Of a stretch of 25,000 nucleotides of DNA, positions 16,709 through 25,000 are shown piece after piece. The notes beneath the pieces were generated by a model. It saw nothing but the letters and a program-made list of their open reading frames with translations, was not told the origin of the DNA and ran no database searches. The position numbers and the translations under genes are program-made. Origin of the DNA: Prorocentrum cordatum (Eukaryota; Sar; Dinophyceae; Prorocentrales; Prorocentraceae). The stretch is from NCBI GenBank assembly GCA_963575745.1, contig CAUYUJ010019339.1, forward strand, positions 1 through 25,000. The letters run 5' to 3'. Numbering within the stretch: position 1 is the stretch's first letter; each line of letters opens with the position of its first letter.

Positions 16709-17085
16709 GACAGCACCGGGATGCAAGAGTACCCTGAGTCCCAGTGGGAGGTCCCGTGCCCGTAGTCTCTGCTACTCCACGCATGGATCCAGGGTCGCGG
16801 CGGTCTCGTGCCCGTAGTCCCAGCAGCTCCCCGTGTGGATCCAGGGTCGTGGCGAACGCCGCCGCTCTTGTAGACAGCACCGGGATGCAAGAGAACCCTG
16901 AGCCCCCGTGGGAGGTCACGTGCCCGTAGTCTCTGCTACTCCCCGCAGCCGCTCTGGGTTGAGTGAAGACGGAGCGTGCACGAGGGGTGGCGGCAGACGG
17001 CCCATGGCCGACAGCACCGGGATGCAAGAGTACCTTGAGCTCCCGCGGGAGGCTTCGTGACCATGGACTCTGCTGCTCCCCGCGT
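16709..17085 (+). repeat. Three-copy repeat, GACAGCACCGGGATGCAAGA core
   Basis: Copies of a roughly 70-bp core start at 16709, 16873 and 17010. Each has GACAGCACCGGGATGCAAGA, then CCYTGAG, GGGAGG, and a C-G-CC-TAGTCTCTGCTACTCC-type end; the third copy is more diverged. A half unit (CGTGCCCGTAGTCCCAGCAG, CTCC) lies at 16807. The long minus-strand frame over this region is not a gene. Confidence 0.75.
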
Positions 17086-17459
17086 GGACCTGGCCAGGGC
17101 AAACGGCCGCCGTTTCCCGAGGGGCATCCAGGCTCGCAGCTAACCGCCGCTATGACGTCGGGCTCGCCCGCGAAGAGCGGCAGGTGAACGAGAATGGGAA
17201 AGGGAAGGAGGGAGGTGAGATGAAGGAAAAAGGGGAGGAGGGACTCGGCGATGAGGACGACGACGATCGCCCGCGAAGACGACGGACGGCGACGGCGACG
17301 ACGGCTCCTGGAGTCAGTGTTCGCCGCGTTGGCAACGGGGAGGAACAGCGCCACGGCAGGATGCCACAGCTCGCCCTCCCCGAACGTGCTGGTATGGGCT
17401 CTGTACCTCCAGGAGCTGGCGCCGACATCTGCGGGGCCGTCGTGGCAGCTCCTGTGACT

Positions 17460-17940
17460 GCATTGGGTCTCTCTTGAGAGCCGTCGGGGGCCTCTTCGGG
17501 CCGCCTTAGGTCGGCTTGGGTCCGTCTTGAGCAGTCTAGCCGTTTTGGGATTTCCTGGGGGTGTCTGGGGACCCTCTTGGGGCCGTCTTGGGCTGGCTTG
17601 GAACGTCGTGGGCAGTCTTGGGGCACTCTGGTGCCGTCCTGGGGCCTTCCTGGGGGCCTCATAGGAGGTCTCGGGGACCTCTTGGGGCTCTCTTGGGGCG
17701 GCTTGGGGCCGTCTCGGGGCCCTCCTGGGCCGGCTTGGGGCCGTCTTGGGCAGTCTCGGGGCACTCTTGGGCCGTCCTGGGGCTCTCTTGGGGGCCTCAC
17801 GGGAGGTCTCGGGGACCTCTTGGGGCTCTCTTGGGGCGGCTTGGGGCCGCCTTGGGCAGTCTTGGAACACTCTTGGGCCGTTCTGGGGCTCTCTTGGGGG
17901 CCTCATGGGCGGTCTTGAAACGAGTCGCGGCGCCTCTGGG
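17460..17940 (+). repeat. Higher-order G-rich tandem repeat, CTTGGGG family
   Basis: The short word CTTGGGG/GTCTTGGGC repeats throughout. A higher-order unit starting TGGGGGCCTCA recurs at 17651, 17790 and 17895. The first unit (139 bp) is 34 bp longer than the second (105 bp) because of one extra internal block. The tract lies just downstream, in minus-strand sense, of PPR cassette P5. Confidence 0.8.
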
Positions 17941-18254
17941 GCCGTTCCGGCTGGAAAGAGCCCGAACCGGAAATATCGTCAAAAATCAATGGAAAATTAA
18001 TGTTTTTTGCCTCGTGAGGCTTTCTCGGGGTCGTCAAGAGAGCCTCTGGGGCCGCTCGGGCCTGTAGGGGACCTAGGGGGATTGTTTCGGAGCTCGCTCG
18101 AGGCTCTCGTGGATCCGTGACGAGCGGGCGAGGGCCCTTCGGGGAGCGCCGGCGACGGACCAAGGCCGTTCCGGGAGCGCCGGCGACGGACCAGGGCCCC
18201 AGGAGCGCCCCAGGAGCGCCGGGGGCCGGGCCGAGTCCACTCGAGGGGCTGTTG

Positions 18255-18600
18255 CACGCACTGATCCCGGTATTGTAGTATAGATGACGCTGGTCTCCAC
18301 CTTCACGCTTCCCATCTCGCTGAGCAGCGCCAAAGCGCCCTGCCACTGGCCGGCTTTCTCGCACGCGCTGATCCCAGCGCTGTAGCTGATGACGTCGGGT
18401 TCCAAGCTCGCCTCCAGCACCTCGCTGAGCAGCGACAAAGCCCGCTGCCACTGGCCGACTTTCTCGCACGCGCTGATACCAGCGTTGTAGCTGATGACGT
18501 CGGGCTCCAAATTCGCCTCCAGAACCTCGCCGAGCAGCGACAGAGCCCGCTGCCACTGTTCGGATTTCTCGCACGCGCTGATACCAGCGTTGTAGCTTAC
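18255..18600 (-). CDS. PPR cassette (P5), likely exon
   Basis: The minus-strand frame has three clean 35-residue PPR units: YNAGISACEKSEQWQRALSL, YNAGISACEKVGQWQRALSL and YSAGISACEKAGQWQGALAL, with LEANLEPDVIS/LEASLEPDVIS linkers. Adjacent units are near-identical, pointing to recent unit duplication. At 18278-18288 GTCATC is followed by TATAC instead of the usual AGC, and a fourth unit start (YNTGISAC) continues in the shifted frame before PPR similarity ends near 18255. The 5' edge abuts the hairpin at 18605-18622. No start codon or targeting peptide is attached. Confidence 0.7.
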
Positions 18601-18604
18601 GGCA

Positions 18605-18622
18605 CGTGGACTACCGTCCACG
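18605..18622. repeat. Hairpin at the 5' edge of PPR cassette P5
   Basis: CGTGGAC-TACC-GTCCACG is a perfect 7-bp stem with a 4-base loop, 8 bp from the first PPR codon. It corresponds in position to the hairpin at 8198-8216. Confidence 0.7.
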
Positions 18623-18659
18623 CGAATTTATTTCGATTTGCAGATGATGTGATGGCGGA

Positions 18660-18923
18660 AATGCTGCCGACAGGCATCCGTGAGTACGTCTGGGGGCTTC
18701 TGAGGGCCTTCTGTGTGGGCTCACGGTTCATAGTGTCTTACCGGGCCTATTTAGAGCAACTTGGAACCCCATGCTCGTCTCATCGTGATGCCCGGGCCCA
18801 CTGCTCCGGAATCTGTTCGGGCTCTCGTGCTTCTCGGGGGTCCCTGGTGCCTCGTGGAGCTCCCTTGGGGGTCCGAGGGCAATCTGTGGGAGGTCTGGGG
18901 GCCGTCTCGGGGTGCATTGGGGC
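18660..18923 (+). repeat. Degenerate CTTGGGG/GTCTGGGG repeat block
   Basis: Words such as CTCTCGTG, CTTGGGGGTC and GGTCTGGGGGCCGTCTCGGG lie between cassette P5 and the foldback structure. It belongs to the same diffuse family as 17460-17940. Confidence 0.5.
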
Positions 18924-19094
18924 AGGATTGAGCCTGAAATGGTTAGAATCCGTCCCAGTCGGTTGTATTTTTTACCAGTCGGTTCAATTCCCCCCCCTTC
19001 CCTCCCTCCGTGAAAGGCCAGGGAAACAAAATCTGCTGGAAGGTCCAGAACCCCTCCCCCCCGGGAAACTACCCCCAAAAGGCCCCCAAGAGCG

Positions 19095-19131
<37 letters not shown>

Positions 19132-19243
19132 TTCAGGGTCGGCGGCACCGGCCGCAAGGCCTTCGCAATCTGCTGGAAGGTCCAGAACCCCTCCCCCCTG
19201 GGAAAATCATGAGGAAGGTCCAGCACCCCCTCCACCCCCGGCA

Positions 19244-19276
<33 letters not shown>

Positions 19277-19310
19277 TCAGATGCGGCGTCGACGACCGCG
19301 ACGACGACGA

Positions 19311-19345
<35 letters not shown>

Positions 19346-20795
19346 ACGACAACGACAACAACGACAACAACGACGACGACGACGCTGACGACGACGACGA
19401 CGACGTCAGAGGTGGCGGCGACGCAGCTGTCGCCAGCGCCCGCGCCAGGCGCTGGCTCTGATAGGATGCTACTAGGGCTCGATCCAGCTCTCTCAGTATC
19501 TCACCAGGGCCCTACAGTATACTGCGCTAGTCTACCTTACTCTGCTCTACGCTCCTCTACTCGAATCTACTCTGCTCTACTCTACCCTACTGTACTTCAA
19601 CCGACCGTATCCTAACATGCTCTATTATGCTCTATGTTGTTCTGACTCTATCTACATTACTCCTTCTCTACTCTACTCCACTCTGCCCCTCATCTACTTT
19701 ACTTTGTTCTGACTCTACTCTACCCTACTCTCCCCGACCGTACCCGAACATACTCTACTCTACCCTACCCTACTCTACTCTACCCCAACCTTACTCTACT
19801 CTATCCTACTTTATTCAAATCGGCTCAACTCTATGACTGTTCTACTGTACCCTGCTCTTCTCAATTCGACTGTATGTGCCGTACTCTACTCTACCCTGCT
19901 GTACTCTACCTTACCGTACCCTAACCGATTCTCCTCTACACAAGTTTGCTTTTACCCTACTTTGGTATATTCCTTCTCTGTTCTATCATATTATACTCTG
20001 CTCTACTCTCCTCTACTCTGCTCTGCCCTACTCTACTCCACCATACCCTACCCCACTGTATATTACGATCCCCTACTCTACTTTGCTCCTACTCGGCTGT
20101 GCTCTACTCTGCTCCTACTACTCTACTCTACTCTACTCTAATCCGCGTAGTTCTGCTCTACGACACGTCTGCTCCACTCTACCCATCTACCCTTCCCTAC
20201 TCGACTCTTCACGATTTGTTCTAAAAAACTGATATACACCTCCCTGCTCTATTCTACTCTACTCCAGCCTGCTCTACTCTGCCTACGAAACCCAACGCAC
20301 TTTACTCGACTCAGCACTCTGCTCTACTCTACTCCAATGACAGTCTACCCTACGCCTACTCGATTCTGCACGCCATCGTCGTCGTCGTTTTCGTCTTCTT
20401 CGTCGTCGTCGTTGTCGTCGTCATCGGCGTCGGCGTCGTCGTCGTCGGCGCCAGCGTCGACGTCAGCGTCGTCGGCGCGTTGTCGTTGTCTGCGTCGGCG
20501 TCGGCGTCGGCGTCAGCGTCGTCGTCGTCGTCGTCGGCGTCGGCGTCGGCGTCGTCGTCGTCGCGGTCGTCGACGCCACATGTGACGTCGTCGTCGTCGT
20601 TGCCGGGGGTGGGGGGGTGCTGGACCTTACTCATGATTTTCCCGGGGGCGGGTTCTGGACCTTCCAGCAAAGTTTGCCCCCCAGGCGTTCCACGGGGGAA
20701 AAGAAAGGGGGGAATTGAACCGGAATGTGTTGTTTAAACTGGGAAGGATTTCAGCCATGTCAGGCGCAATCCCCACCATCCGGGACCAATTACAA
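18924..20795. mobile_element. Foldback-like element with about 0.4-kb inverted arms
   Basis: The left arm (about 18924-19410) and right arm (about 20373-20795) are inverted copies. Shared landmarks in order are GATTG-GCCTGA-ATGG, AATCC-TCCCAGT, GGTTCAATTCCCCCC, CTGGAAGGTCCAGAACCC, GGAAAATCATGAG, AAGGTCCAGCACCCC, CCCCGGCAACGACGACG and GCGTCGACGACCGCGACGAC. The arms end inward in GAC/GTC triplet repeats. The left arm carries a roughly 137-bp internal duplication (ATCTGCTGGAAGGTCCAGAA at 19031 and 19168) missing from the right arm. Between the arms lies about 0.9 kb of CTACT-type satellite. Long inverted repeats with repetitive interiors and no transposase are the hallmark of foldback elements. 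No gene is inside. Confidence 0.8.
19490..20345 (+). repeat. CTACT/CTCTA pentanucleotide satellite
   Basis: About 850 bp of imperfect CTACT, CTCTA and CCCTA words, pyrimidine-rich on the plus strand. The frames across it (Ser/Leu/Tyr/Thr-rich) are artefacts. It forms the interior of the foldback structure. Confidence 0.9.
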
Positions 20796-20834
20796 CCACT
20801 TTAAACCCATTACAAGTTTAAAAAAGTGTTCTTC

Positions 20835-21175
20835 GAGTTTCGTTAGAGGTTCTTTAGAAGCTCCTCTTAGAGGCTCCTTCGAAGCTCAATCGAGGCTTCC
20901 TAGAGGTTTGAGGCTCTTTAGAGGCTCCTGAGAGGTGCAGTTCCTTAGGGGCTCCTTATGGAGGCTCCTTAGAGGCTCCTCAGAGGCTACTCAGATGTTT
21001 CCTTATAGGCTCCATAGAAGATCCTTCGAGGCTCCTTAGAGGCTTCCTTAGAGGCCCCTTAGCTTTTTTAGTGGCTCCTTAAAAACTCCTCAGAGGTTTC
21101 CTCAGAGGCTCCTTAGAGGCTTCCTTAGAGGCTTCCTAAGAGGTTCCCTTAGAGACTCCTTAGAGGTTTACTGAA
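20835..21175 (+). repeat. GAGGCTCCTTA tandem repeat
   Basis: GAGGCTCCTTA and GAGGCTTCCTTA units of 10-12 bp recur about 25 times, with increasing variation at the edges. It lies directly outside the right arm of the foldback structure. Confidence 0.9.
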
Positions 21176-21230
21176 AGTCTCCTTAAAGGCTCCACGGGAG
21201 TCGGGAGACACGCGAACCCGCGGGGAGGGA

Positions 21231-21810
21231 GCGCGGCCGAACGGGTCGCCCTGCCCACCGCCGCCGCCGCCGCCGCCGAATCCTTCGGGCCCCGCCTCCT
21301 TCCTCGAGGGCGCGGGATCCCCAAACCCCCGTGGGCGACGCTTCCCACGGACGCCTTTTTCGTGCATTCGGAGGTTCGGGGGGCCCCCGAACCCATGGTG
21401 AGGGAGAGCGCGGCCGAACGATTCCGTTTCCCCTCCGCCGCCGCCGCCGAGCCGCTCGGCCCCCGACCCCTCTCCCGCGGGCGCGGAGTTCCCTCCCGCG
21501 GCCCCGAGGGCGACGTTTCCAAAGAAAGCGTCTGGTGCCTTCGGGGCCTCGGTGAGCCCCCGAACCTGTGGGGGCGGATGAGGGGGGGGGGGGGGGCGCG
21601 AACGGCCACTTGGCCCAGCACCGCCGCCGCCGCCGCCGCCGCCGCGTCGTTCGGCCCCCGCCTCCCTTCCTGCGGGCGCGGGATGTCCCCCTGGTTCCGA
21701 GGGCGCCGCTTCCACTGGAAGCGCCTCGTGCCCTCGGGGGCTCGGGAGGCCCCCGAACCCATGGGGGGGGAGAGCGTGGCCGAACGAGTCGCCCTGCCCC
21801 CCACCGCCGC
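21231..21810. repeat. Satellite of about 180 bp, four copies
   Basis: Copies begin at about 21231, 21409, 21592 and 21774 (spacing 178-183 bp). Each has GCGCGGCCGAACG or a variant, a CCG triplet run, TTCGGCCCCCGCCTC, GGGCGCGGGAT, a GAGGGCG-CG-TTCC segment, CTTCGGGG and GCCCCCGAACC. The fourth copy is cut short near 21810. Open frames of 160-320 codons on both strands come from the GC-rich satellite. Confidence 0.85.
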
Positions 21811-21953
21811 CGCCGTGTCGTCTCTCAGCCCTGCTCGGCTGGAGGGTGCCAGGAGGTATCCTCGGCCATGCTCAGCTATATGGATCGCCTTCGAAGCTGT
21901 GTTGAACCACGCTAGACTTCCTGGGACCAGCTTGGGGGTAGGAAGAAGAGGGA

Positions 21954-22200
21954 GAGGAGGAGGAGGAGGAGGAGGAGGAGGAGGAAGAAGAGGAGGAGGA
22001 AGCAGAGGAAAAGGAGGCGGAGGCGGATAAGGAGGAAACGGAAGAGGAGGGAAACGATGGGAGGAGGAGGAGGAGGAGGAGGAGGAGGAGGAATAAGAGA
22101 GAAGCAGGAGAGGAAACAAGAGAGGAAGACGAGGAATGCGGCACGAGGAAGATGGGGATGAGAAGGAACAAGAAGAAGAGGAGGAGGAGGGAAGAGGCAG
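21954..22200 (+). repeat. GGA/GAA purine-rich microsatellite
   Basis: GGA triplets at 21956-21985 and 22060-22092 with purine-rich spacers to 22200. Spurious poly-Gly and poly-Ser frames result. Confidence 0.9.
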
Positions 22201-22209
22201 GAAAGGAGG

Positions 22210-22690
22210 GAAATAAAGGCCGAGGACAAGGAGGATAATAACTCGGGTGTTCGAAATGCGTTATTGTGGGCTGTGTGGGTATGTGTTGTGAATAGGTCTT
22301 GTTGTGTTGGCTTATGTTGTTGCTTGGAGGTGATATGTGTTGTTGTGAGCTGTTGTTGCAAAACAACACCGCCCCCAAATCCAATATAATAAACTGGTGC
22401 CAAGTCCAGTCGGGGCACACATGTTGACTCCCAGAGCGAATGTGCACCCCTAAGAAGTCCATATGATGTCTGGATCGTCTTAAAGTGCTGTACAAAAGGA
22501 ATCCGACTGTAGGAACGAAGTGTCTGATTGTAATTGGTGCCAGTTGGTTTTTGGCCGGTTGAGAAGTGTCCCAGTCGGTTGTAGTTGGTCCCAATCGGTT
22601 GGGATTGGTCCGACATGCGGGTTGAACCCCCCCTGCCAGCAGCGACTGAAAGCGCTCTTTCAAACTTCTTCGGGGTGTGCCAAAACAGTC
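22210..22690. other. Non-coding stretch with a related foldback-arm motif
   Basis: 22260-22370 is T/G-rich with TGTGTTGTTG words. 22520-22635 has repeated TTGTAATTGGT, CCCAGTCGGTTGTAGTTGGT and CCCAATCGGTTGG words and ends TTGAACCCCCC, resembling the outer end of the foldback left arm (CCCAGTCGGTTG...GTTCAATTCCCCCC at 18950-18995). No gene is seen. Confidence 0.5.
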
Positions 22691-22714
22691 GGGGGGGCAC
22701 TAAGCAACACGACC

Positions 22715-22906
22715 ACCAGGGGGCTCAGGTGGAGCTCCCTGTGGTGCAACCAAACGTGTGAGAGGTATGCCGAAATGTGCATGCGGCGGGCAGAGGCAGG
22801 CATGGGGAGGAGGGAGGAGGGAAGGAAAGGAGCAGAGGAGGAGAGGAGACGCGGGGCGCTGCTAGTCCAAAACGAGAGCCCAACACCACAGGATGGCTGG
22901 AAAATG
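22715..22906 (+). repeat. End module of the 90-bp satellite family, copy A
   Basis: It begins GGTGGAGCTCCCTGTGG, passes AAACGTGTGAGAGG, GCATGCGGCGGGCAGA and a GGAGG/GGAGAGGAG purine tract, then GACGCGGGGCGCTGCTAG, and ends CCAACACCACAGGATGGCTG and GAAAA. Copies B (23590-23790) and C (24860-24963) share this end. Confidence 0.75.
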
Positions 22907-22979
22907 CTCAAATCTTATCCGGGCGAAGGACCCAACCACATGCAGGTGTGAATGCCGCAAGGCAGGGGTTCCAGGAGGC

Positions 22980-23625
22980 GAGCCTCCCATGGGGCCACGA
23001 AGCGTGCGAGGGGCGTGCCGAAACGAGAGGCGGGAGCGCAAGCGAACGCAGCCACTGTGGCTTTCGGTGGAGCTCCCTGTGGGGCCACGAAACCTGTAAA
23101 GGAAGTGCCGAAACGGGCGTGACGCCCGGATGTGGACGGTGCCTCTGGGACCTTTGGTGGAACCCCCAAGAAGGCCACGAAACGTGCGAGTGGCGTGCCG
23201 AAGCGGGCGCGACGCCAACATGTGAACTGCGCCTGGGGACCTCCGGTGGGGCCCCCGCCCGTGGGGCTACGCAGCGTGTGAGGGGTGTGCCGAAATAGGT
23301 GCGACGCCCAGATGTTAGCTGTGCCTCCGGGGTCGTAGATTGAGCTCCCTGTGGGGGCCACGAAACGTGTGAGTGGTGTGCCGAAACGGGCGTGACGGCC
23401 ACGTGTGGACGGTGCCTCTGGAACCTTCGGTGGAGCCCCTATATGGGGCCACGAAACGTGTGATGGGTGTGCCGAAACGGGCGTGACGTCCACATGTGAA
23501 CGGTGCCTCCACGGCCTTCGGTGGAGCTCCCTATGAGGCCACGAAGCGTCTTTGATGCCCACATGTGGGCGCTGCCTCTGGGGCCTTCGGGGGAGCTTCC
23601 CATGCTGGCACGAAACGTGTGAGAT
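22980..23625. repeat. 90-91-bp satellite, eight units
   Basis: The landmark GGGGCCACGA (or variant) recurs at 22991, 23081, 23171, 23263, 23354, 23445, 23535 and 23604: spacing 90, 90, 92, 91, 91, 90 and 69 bp. Each unit also has GTGTGAG-GGTGTGCCGAAACG, GCGTGACG-CCACATGTG, CGGTGCCTC and CCTTCGGTGGAGCTCCCT. The seventh unit has lost about 21 bp (GTGTGCCGAAACGGGCG region). A 249-codon open frame on the minus strand follows the repeat and is not called. Confidence 0.9.
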
Positions 23626-23790
23626 GTGTGCCGACATGTGCATGCGGCGGGCAGAAGCAAGCATGGGAAGGGAGGAAAGGAGAGGAGAGGAGAAGAGAGG
23701 AGAGGAGAGGAGAGAAGAGAAGGAGAGGAGACGCGGAGCGCTGCTGGCTCAAAACGAAGACCCAACACCGCAGGATGGTTGGGAAAAAAT
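23590..23790 (+). repeat. End module of the 90-bp satellite family, copy B
   Basis: Follows the eight-unit array directly: GGGAGCTTCCCATGCTGGCA, GCATGCGGCGGGCAGAAGC, a (GGAGA)n purine tract at 23670-23730, GACGCGGAGCGCTGCTGG, CCAACACCGCAGGATGGTTG and a final GGGAAAAAA. Confidence 0.8.
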
Positions 23791-23924
23791 GAGCTTGGCA
23801 CGATTTGGAAGATCTGCAGCCTTTCTGGCAGTGTTTTCGGGCCTGTCTGGTCGAATCTCGCGTTCGCCGCCCAGGGCTGGACCGAGCGGACCAATCTGCC
23901 CTTCTCGCACGTGAATTACCCAGT

Positions 23925-24361
23925 ACTGTAGAAGAGATGACGTCGGGCTCTAAATTCACCTCGCACATGTCCCTGAGTATCGAGAGGGCCCGCTGCCACT
24001 GCCCGGCTTTTTCGCACGCGCTGATCCCAGCGTTGTAATTGAAGATGTCGGGTTCTACCGTGGCCTCTCCCATCTCCCTGAGCAGCGACAGAGCCCGCTG
24101 CCACTGCCCGCTTTTCTGGCACGCGCCGATCCCAACGCCGTAACTGATGACGCTGACCTCCACTTCCGTCTCTATCAGCTCCCTGAACAGAGAGAGAGCC
24201 CGCTGCCACTGCTTGCCTTTTCCGCATTCCGTGACGGCCCTGACGTAGAGGCCCTCGCCAGCCCTTGCACGCAGCCGCGCTGCCTCGCGGAGGAGCTGCA
24301 GCGCTGCGCTCCAATTCTTTGCCACCCCGCCCTGCCGAGATCCTGCCTGGGCGCCTCGCAT
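23925..24361 (-). CDS. PPR cassette (P6), possible 5' exon with ATG
   Basis: The longest PPR block. The minus-strand frame starts at an ATG (24361), reads MRGAQAGSRQGGVAKNW, then a partial unit (SAALQLLREAARLRARAGEG), and three full units: YVRAVTECGKGKQWQRALSL, YGVGIGACQKSGQWQRALSL and YNAGISACEKAGQWQRALSI, ending EVNLEPDVIS. At 23931-23941 GTCATC is followed by TCTTC instead of AGC; a further start (YSTG, then FTCEKG) follows in the shifted frame with a TAA where Ile would be. The Arg/Ala-rich N terminus is not a convincing targeting peptide. PPR function in organellar RNA processing is family knowledge; the target is unknown. Confidence 0.7.
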
Positions 24362-24499
24362 TCACGAAAGAGCAAGGGCCGCAGCTGCTCGAGCTGGGAC
24401 GGGTCGATCCGATATGGCTCGGTCAGGGAAGGAGGGGGGGGGAAGGGAGGAAGGAAGGAAGGGATGAAATGGAATGCCCTAAGGGGGAGCGCGCACTAC

Positions 24500-24800
24500 G
24501 AATTGATCACATAGCCCAGCTACGTGACACATAACTCTTATCCTGCTGGGCCACGGGATCATGAGAAAGGCAACTTGCGGATGCCACACAGCGCCGCGAA
24601 CACCGGACCCGCAGGGGGCGGCAGGCCAGCCGTCGCTCCGCACCTTCACCAGGTCGCCGAATGGAATCTGGTGAACACTCAGTTTGCGGCCCACGCCATA
24701 CACGCACCCCTCGCGCCCATCAAGGAGGCACACACTGTCGCCATCGCACAGACCCGCGCAGGGACCGCATGCGGGCTGCGCTATGGGGACCTTCGTTGGA
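24500..24800 (-). CDS. Possible exon of an unknown protein
   Basis: The minus-strand frame reads CDGDSVCLLDGREGCVYGVG, then RKLSVHQIPFGDLVKVRSDG and WPAAPCGSG. The composition looks coding, with alternating hydrophobic strands as in a small beta-barrel domain, but no family is recognised and neither splice site is firm. Similarity to coding sequence fades after AVWHPQ near 24585. It sits upstream of PPR cassette P6 in minus-strand sense. Confidence 0.3.
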
Positions 24801-24859
24801 GCTCCCTCTAGGGCGAAACGCTGCACTTGGCGGGGGAACCGCATGCGGACTGCGCTTCT

Positions 24860-24963
24860 GGGACCTTCGGTAGAGCTCCCGAGGGGGCAGCGGGAGGAGT
24901 GAGAACGCGGGGCGCTGTCTCTTCAAACCGAGCACCCAACAACACAGGATGATTGGGAAAAAA
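24860..24963 (+). repeat. End module of the 90-bp satellite family, copy C
   Basis: CCTTCGGTAGAGCTCCCGAG, GGGAGGAGTGAG, AACGCGGGGCGCTGTCTC, then CCCAACAACACAGGATGATT and GGGAAAAAA: the terminal segment of copies A and B. A single satellite-like unit (GACCTTCGTTGGAGCTCCCT) precedes it at 24788. Confidence 0.7.
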
Positions 24964-25000
24964 CCCTATTGCCTCCTCCTGCCTTTTCCTCCCCCTTCTC

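Noticed and set aside
16635-17906. 423-codon minus-strand Pro/Arg-rich frame
   Set aside because: It spans two tandem repeat families (CTTGGGG and the 70-bp core) and has repeat-derived composition only.
21160-22119. 319-codon minus-strand frame and plus-strand partners
   Set aside because: They follow the 180-bp satellite and the GGA tract; the repeats explain the open frame.
22980-23625. CRISPR-like regular spacing
   Set aside because: The whole 90-bp unit is repeated, with no short constant repeat separating unique spacers, and the context is eukaryotic.
22915-23664. 249-codon minus-strand frame with about 30-residue repeats (FGTPLTRFVAP-type)
   Set aside because: Unit lengths alternate between 90, 91 and 92 bp, so the peptide repeat drifts in frame between units. 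This indicates DNA-level repetition without protein selection.

Overview
This window looks like nuclear DNA of a dinoflagellate. It is GC-rich and gene-poor, and most of it is microsatellite, tandem satellite and inverted-repeat (foldback) sequence. The recognisable genes are short, intron-broken and almost all on the minus strand. Several cassettes of degenerate pentatricopeptide repeats have the SYNAGISACEKG-QWQRALSLL signature that is very abundant in dinoflagellate genomes. I cannot name a species. No spliced-leader gene, rRNA, tRNA or CRISPR array was seen.

Layout. 1-1570: triplet microsatellites, a 91-bp tandem duplication, a small inverted-repeat element (298-499) and a plus-strand fragment resembling ribosomal protein L5/uL18. 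1870-2480: a degenerate CAT-type repeat tract. 2650-3965: two decayed PPR cassettes. 3966-5930: G-rich degenerate repeats, small palindromes and a CTCCCTC array. 5932-6061: a long near-perfect hairpin. 6235-6560 and 7829-8190: two better-preserved PPR cassettes. 9576-9668: a lone WD40-repeat exon beside a 110-bp duplication. 10082-10240, 11605-11680 and 14081-14239: members of one small inverted-repeat family. 10561-11607: a Josephin-like deubiquitinase. 12124-13648: a spliced gene of unknown function. 14587-14801: a long (AG)n tract. 15083-15250: a possible basic 3' exon. 15480-16610: a complete orphan gene with a zinc-finger-like N terminus. 16700-18240: tandem G-rich repeats. 18255-18600: another PPR cassette. 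18924-20795: a large foldback structure with roughly 0.4-kb arms around a CTACT-type satellite. 20835-21175, 21231-21810 and 22980-23625: three different satellites. 23925-24361: the longest PPR cassette.

The supported genes do not form a pathway. The Josephin-like enzyme would act on ubiquitin. The PPR cassettes would bind organellar or nuclear RNA if expressed. The two orphans have no assigned role. The most unusual signal is that the PPR blocks behave as discrete units: two share a conserved sequence (and three a hairpin) at the 5' edge, and four share a +2 frame break at the same codon of the 3' edge. This suggests cassettes copied as units, or a shared processing or splice junction.
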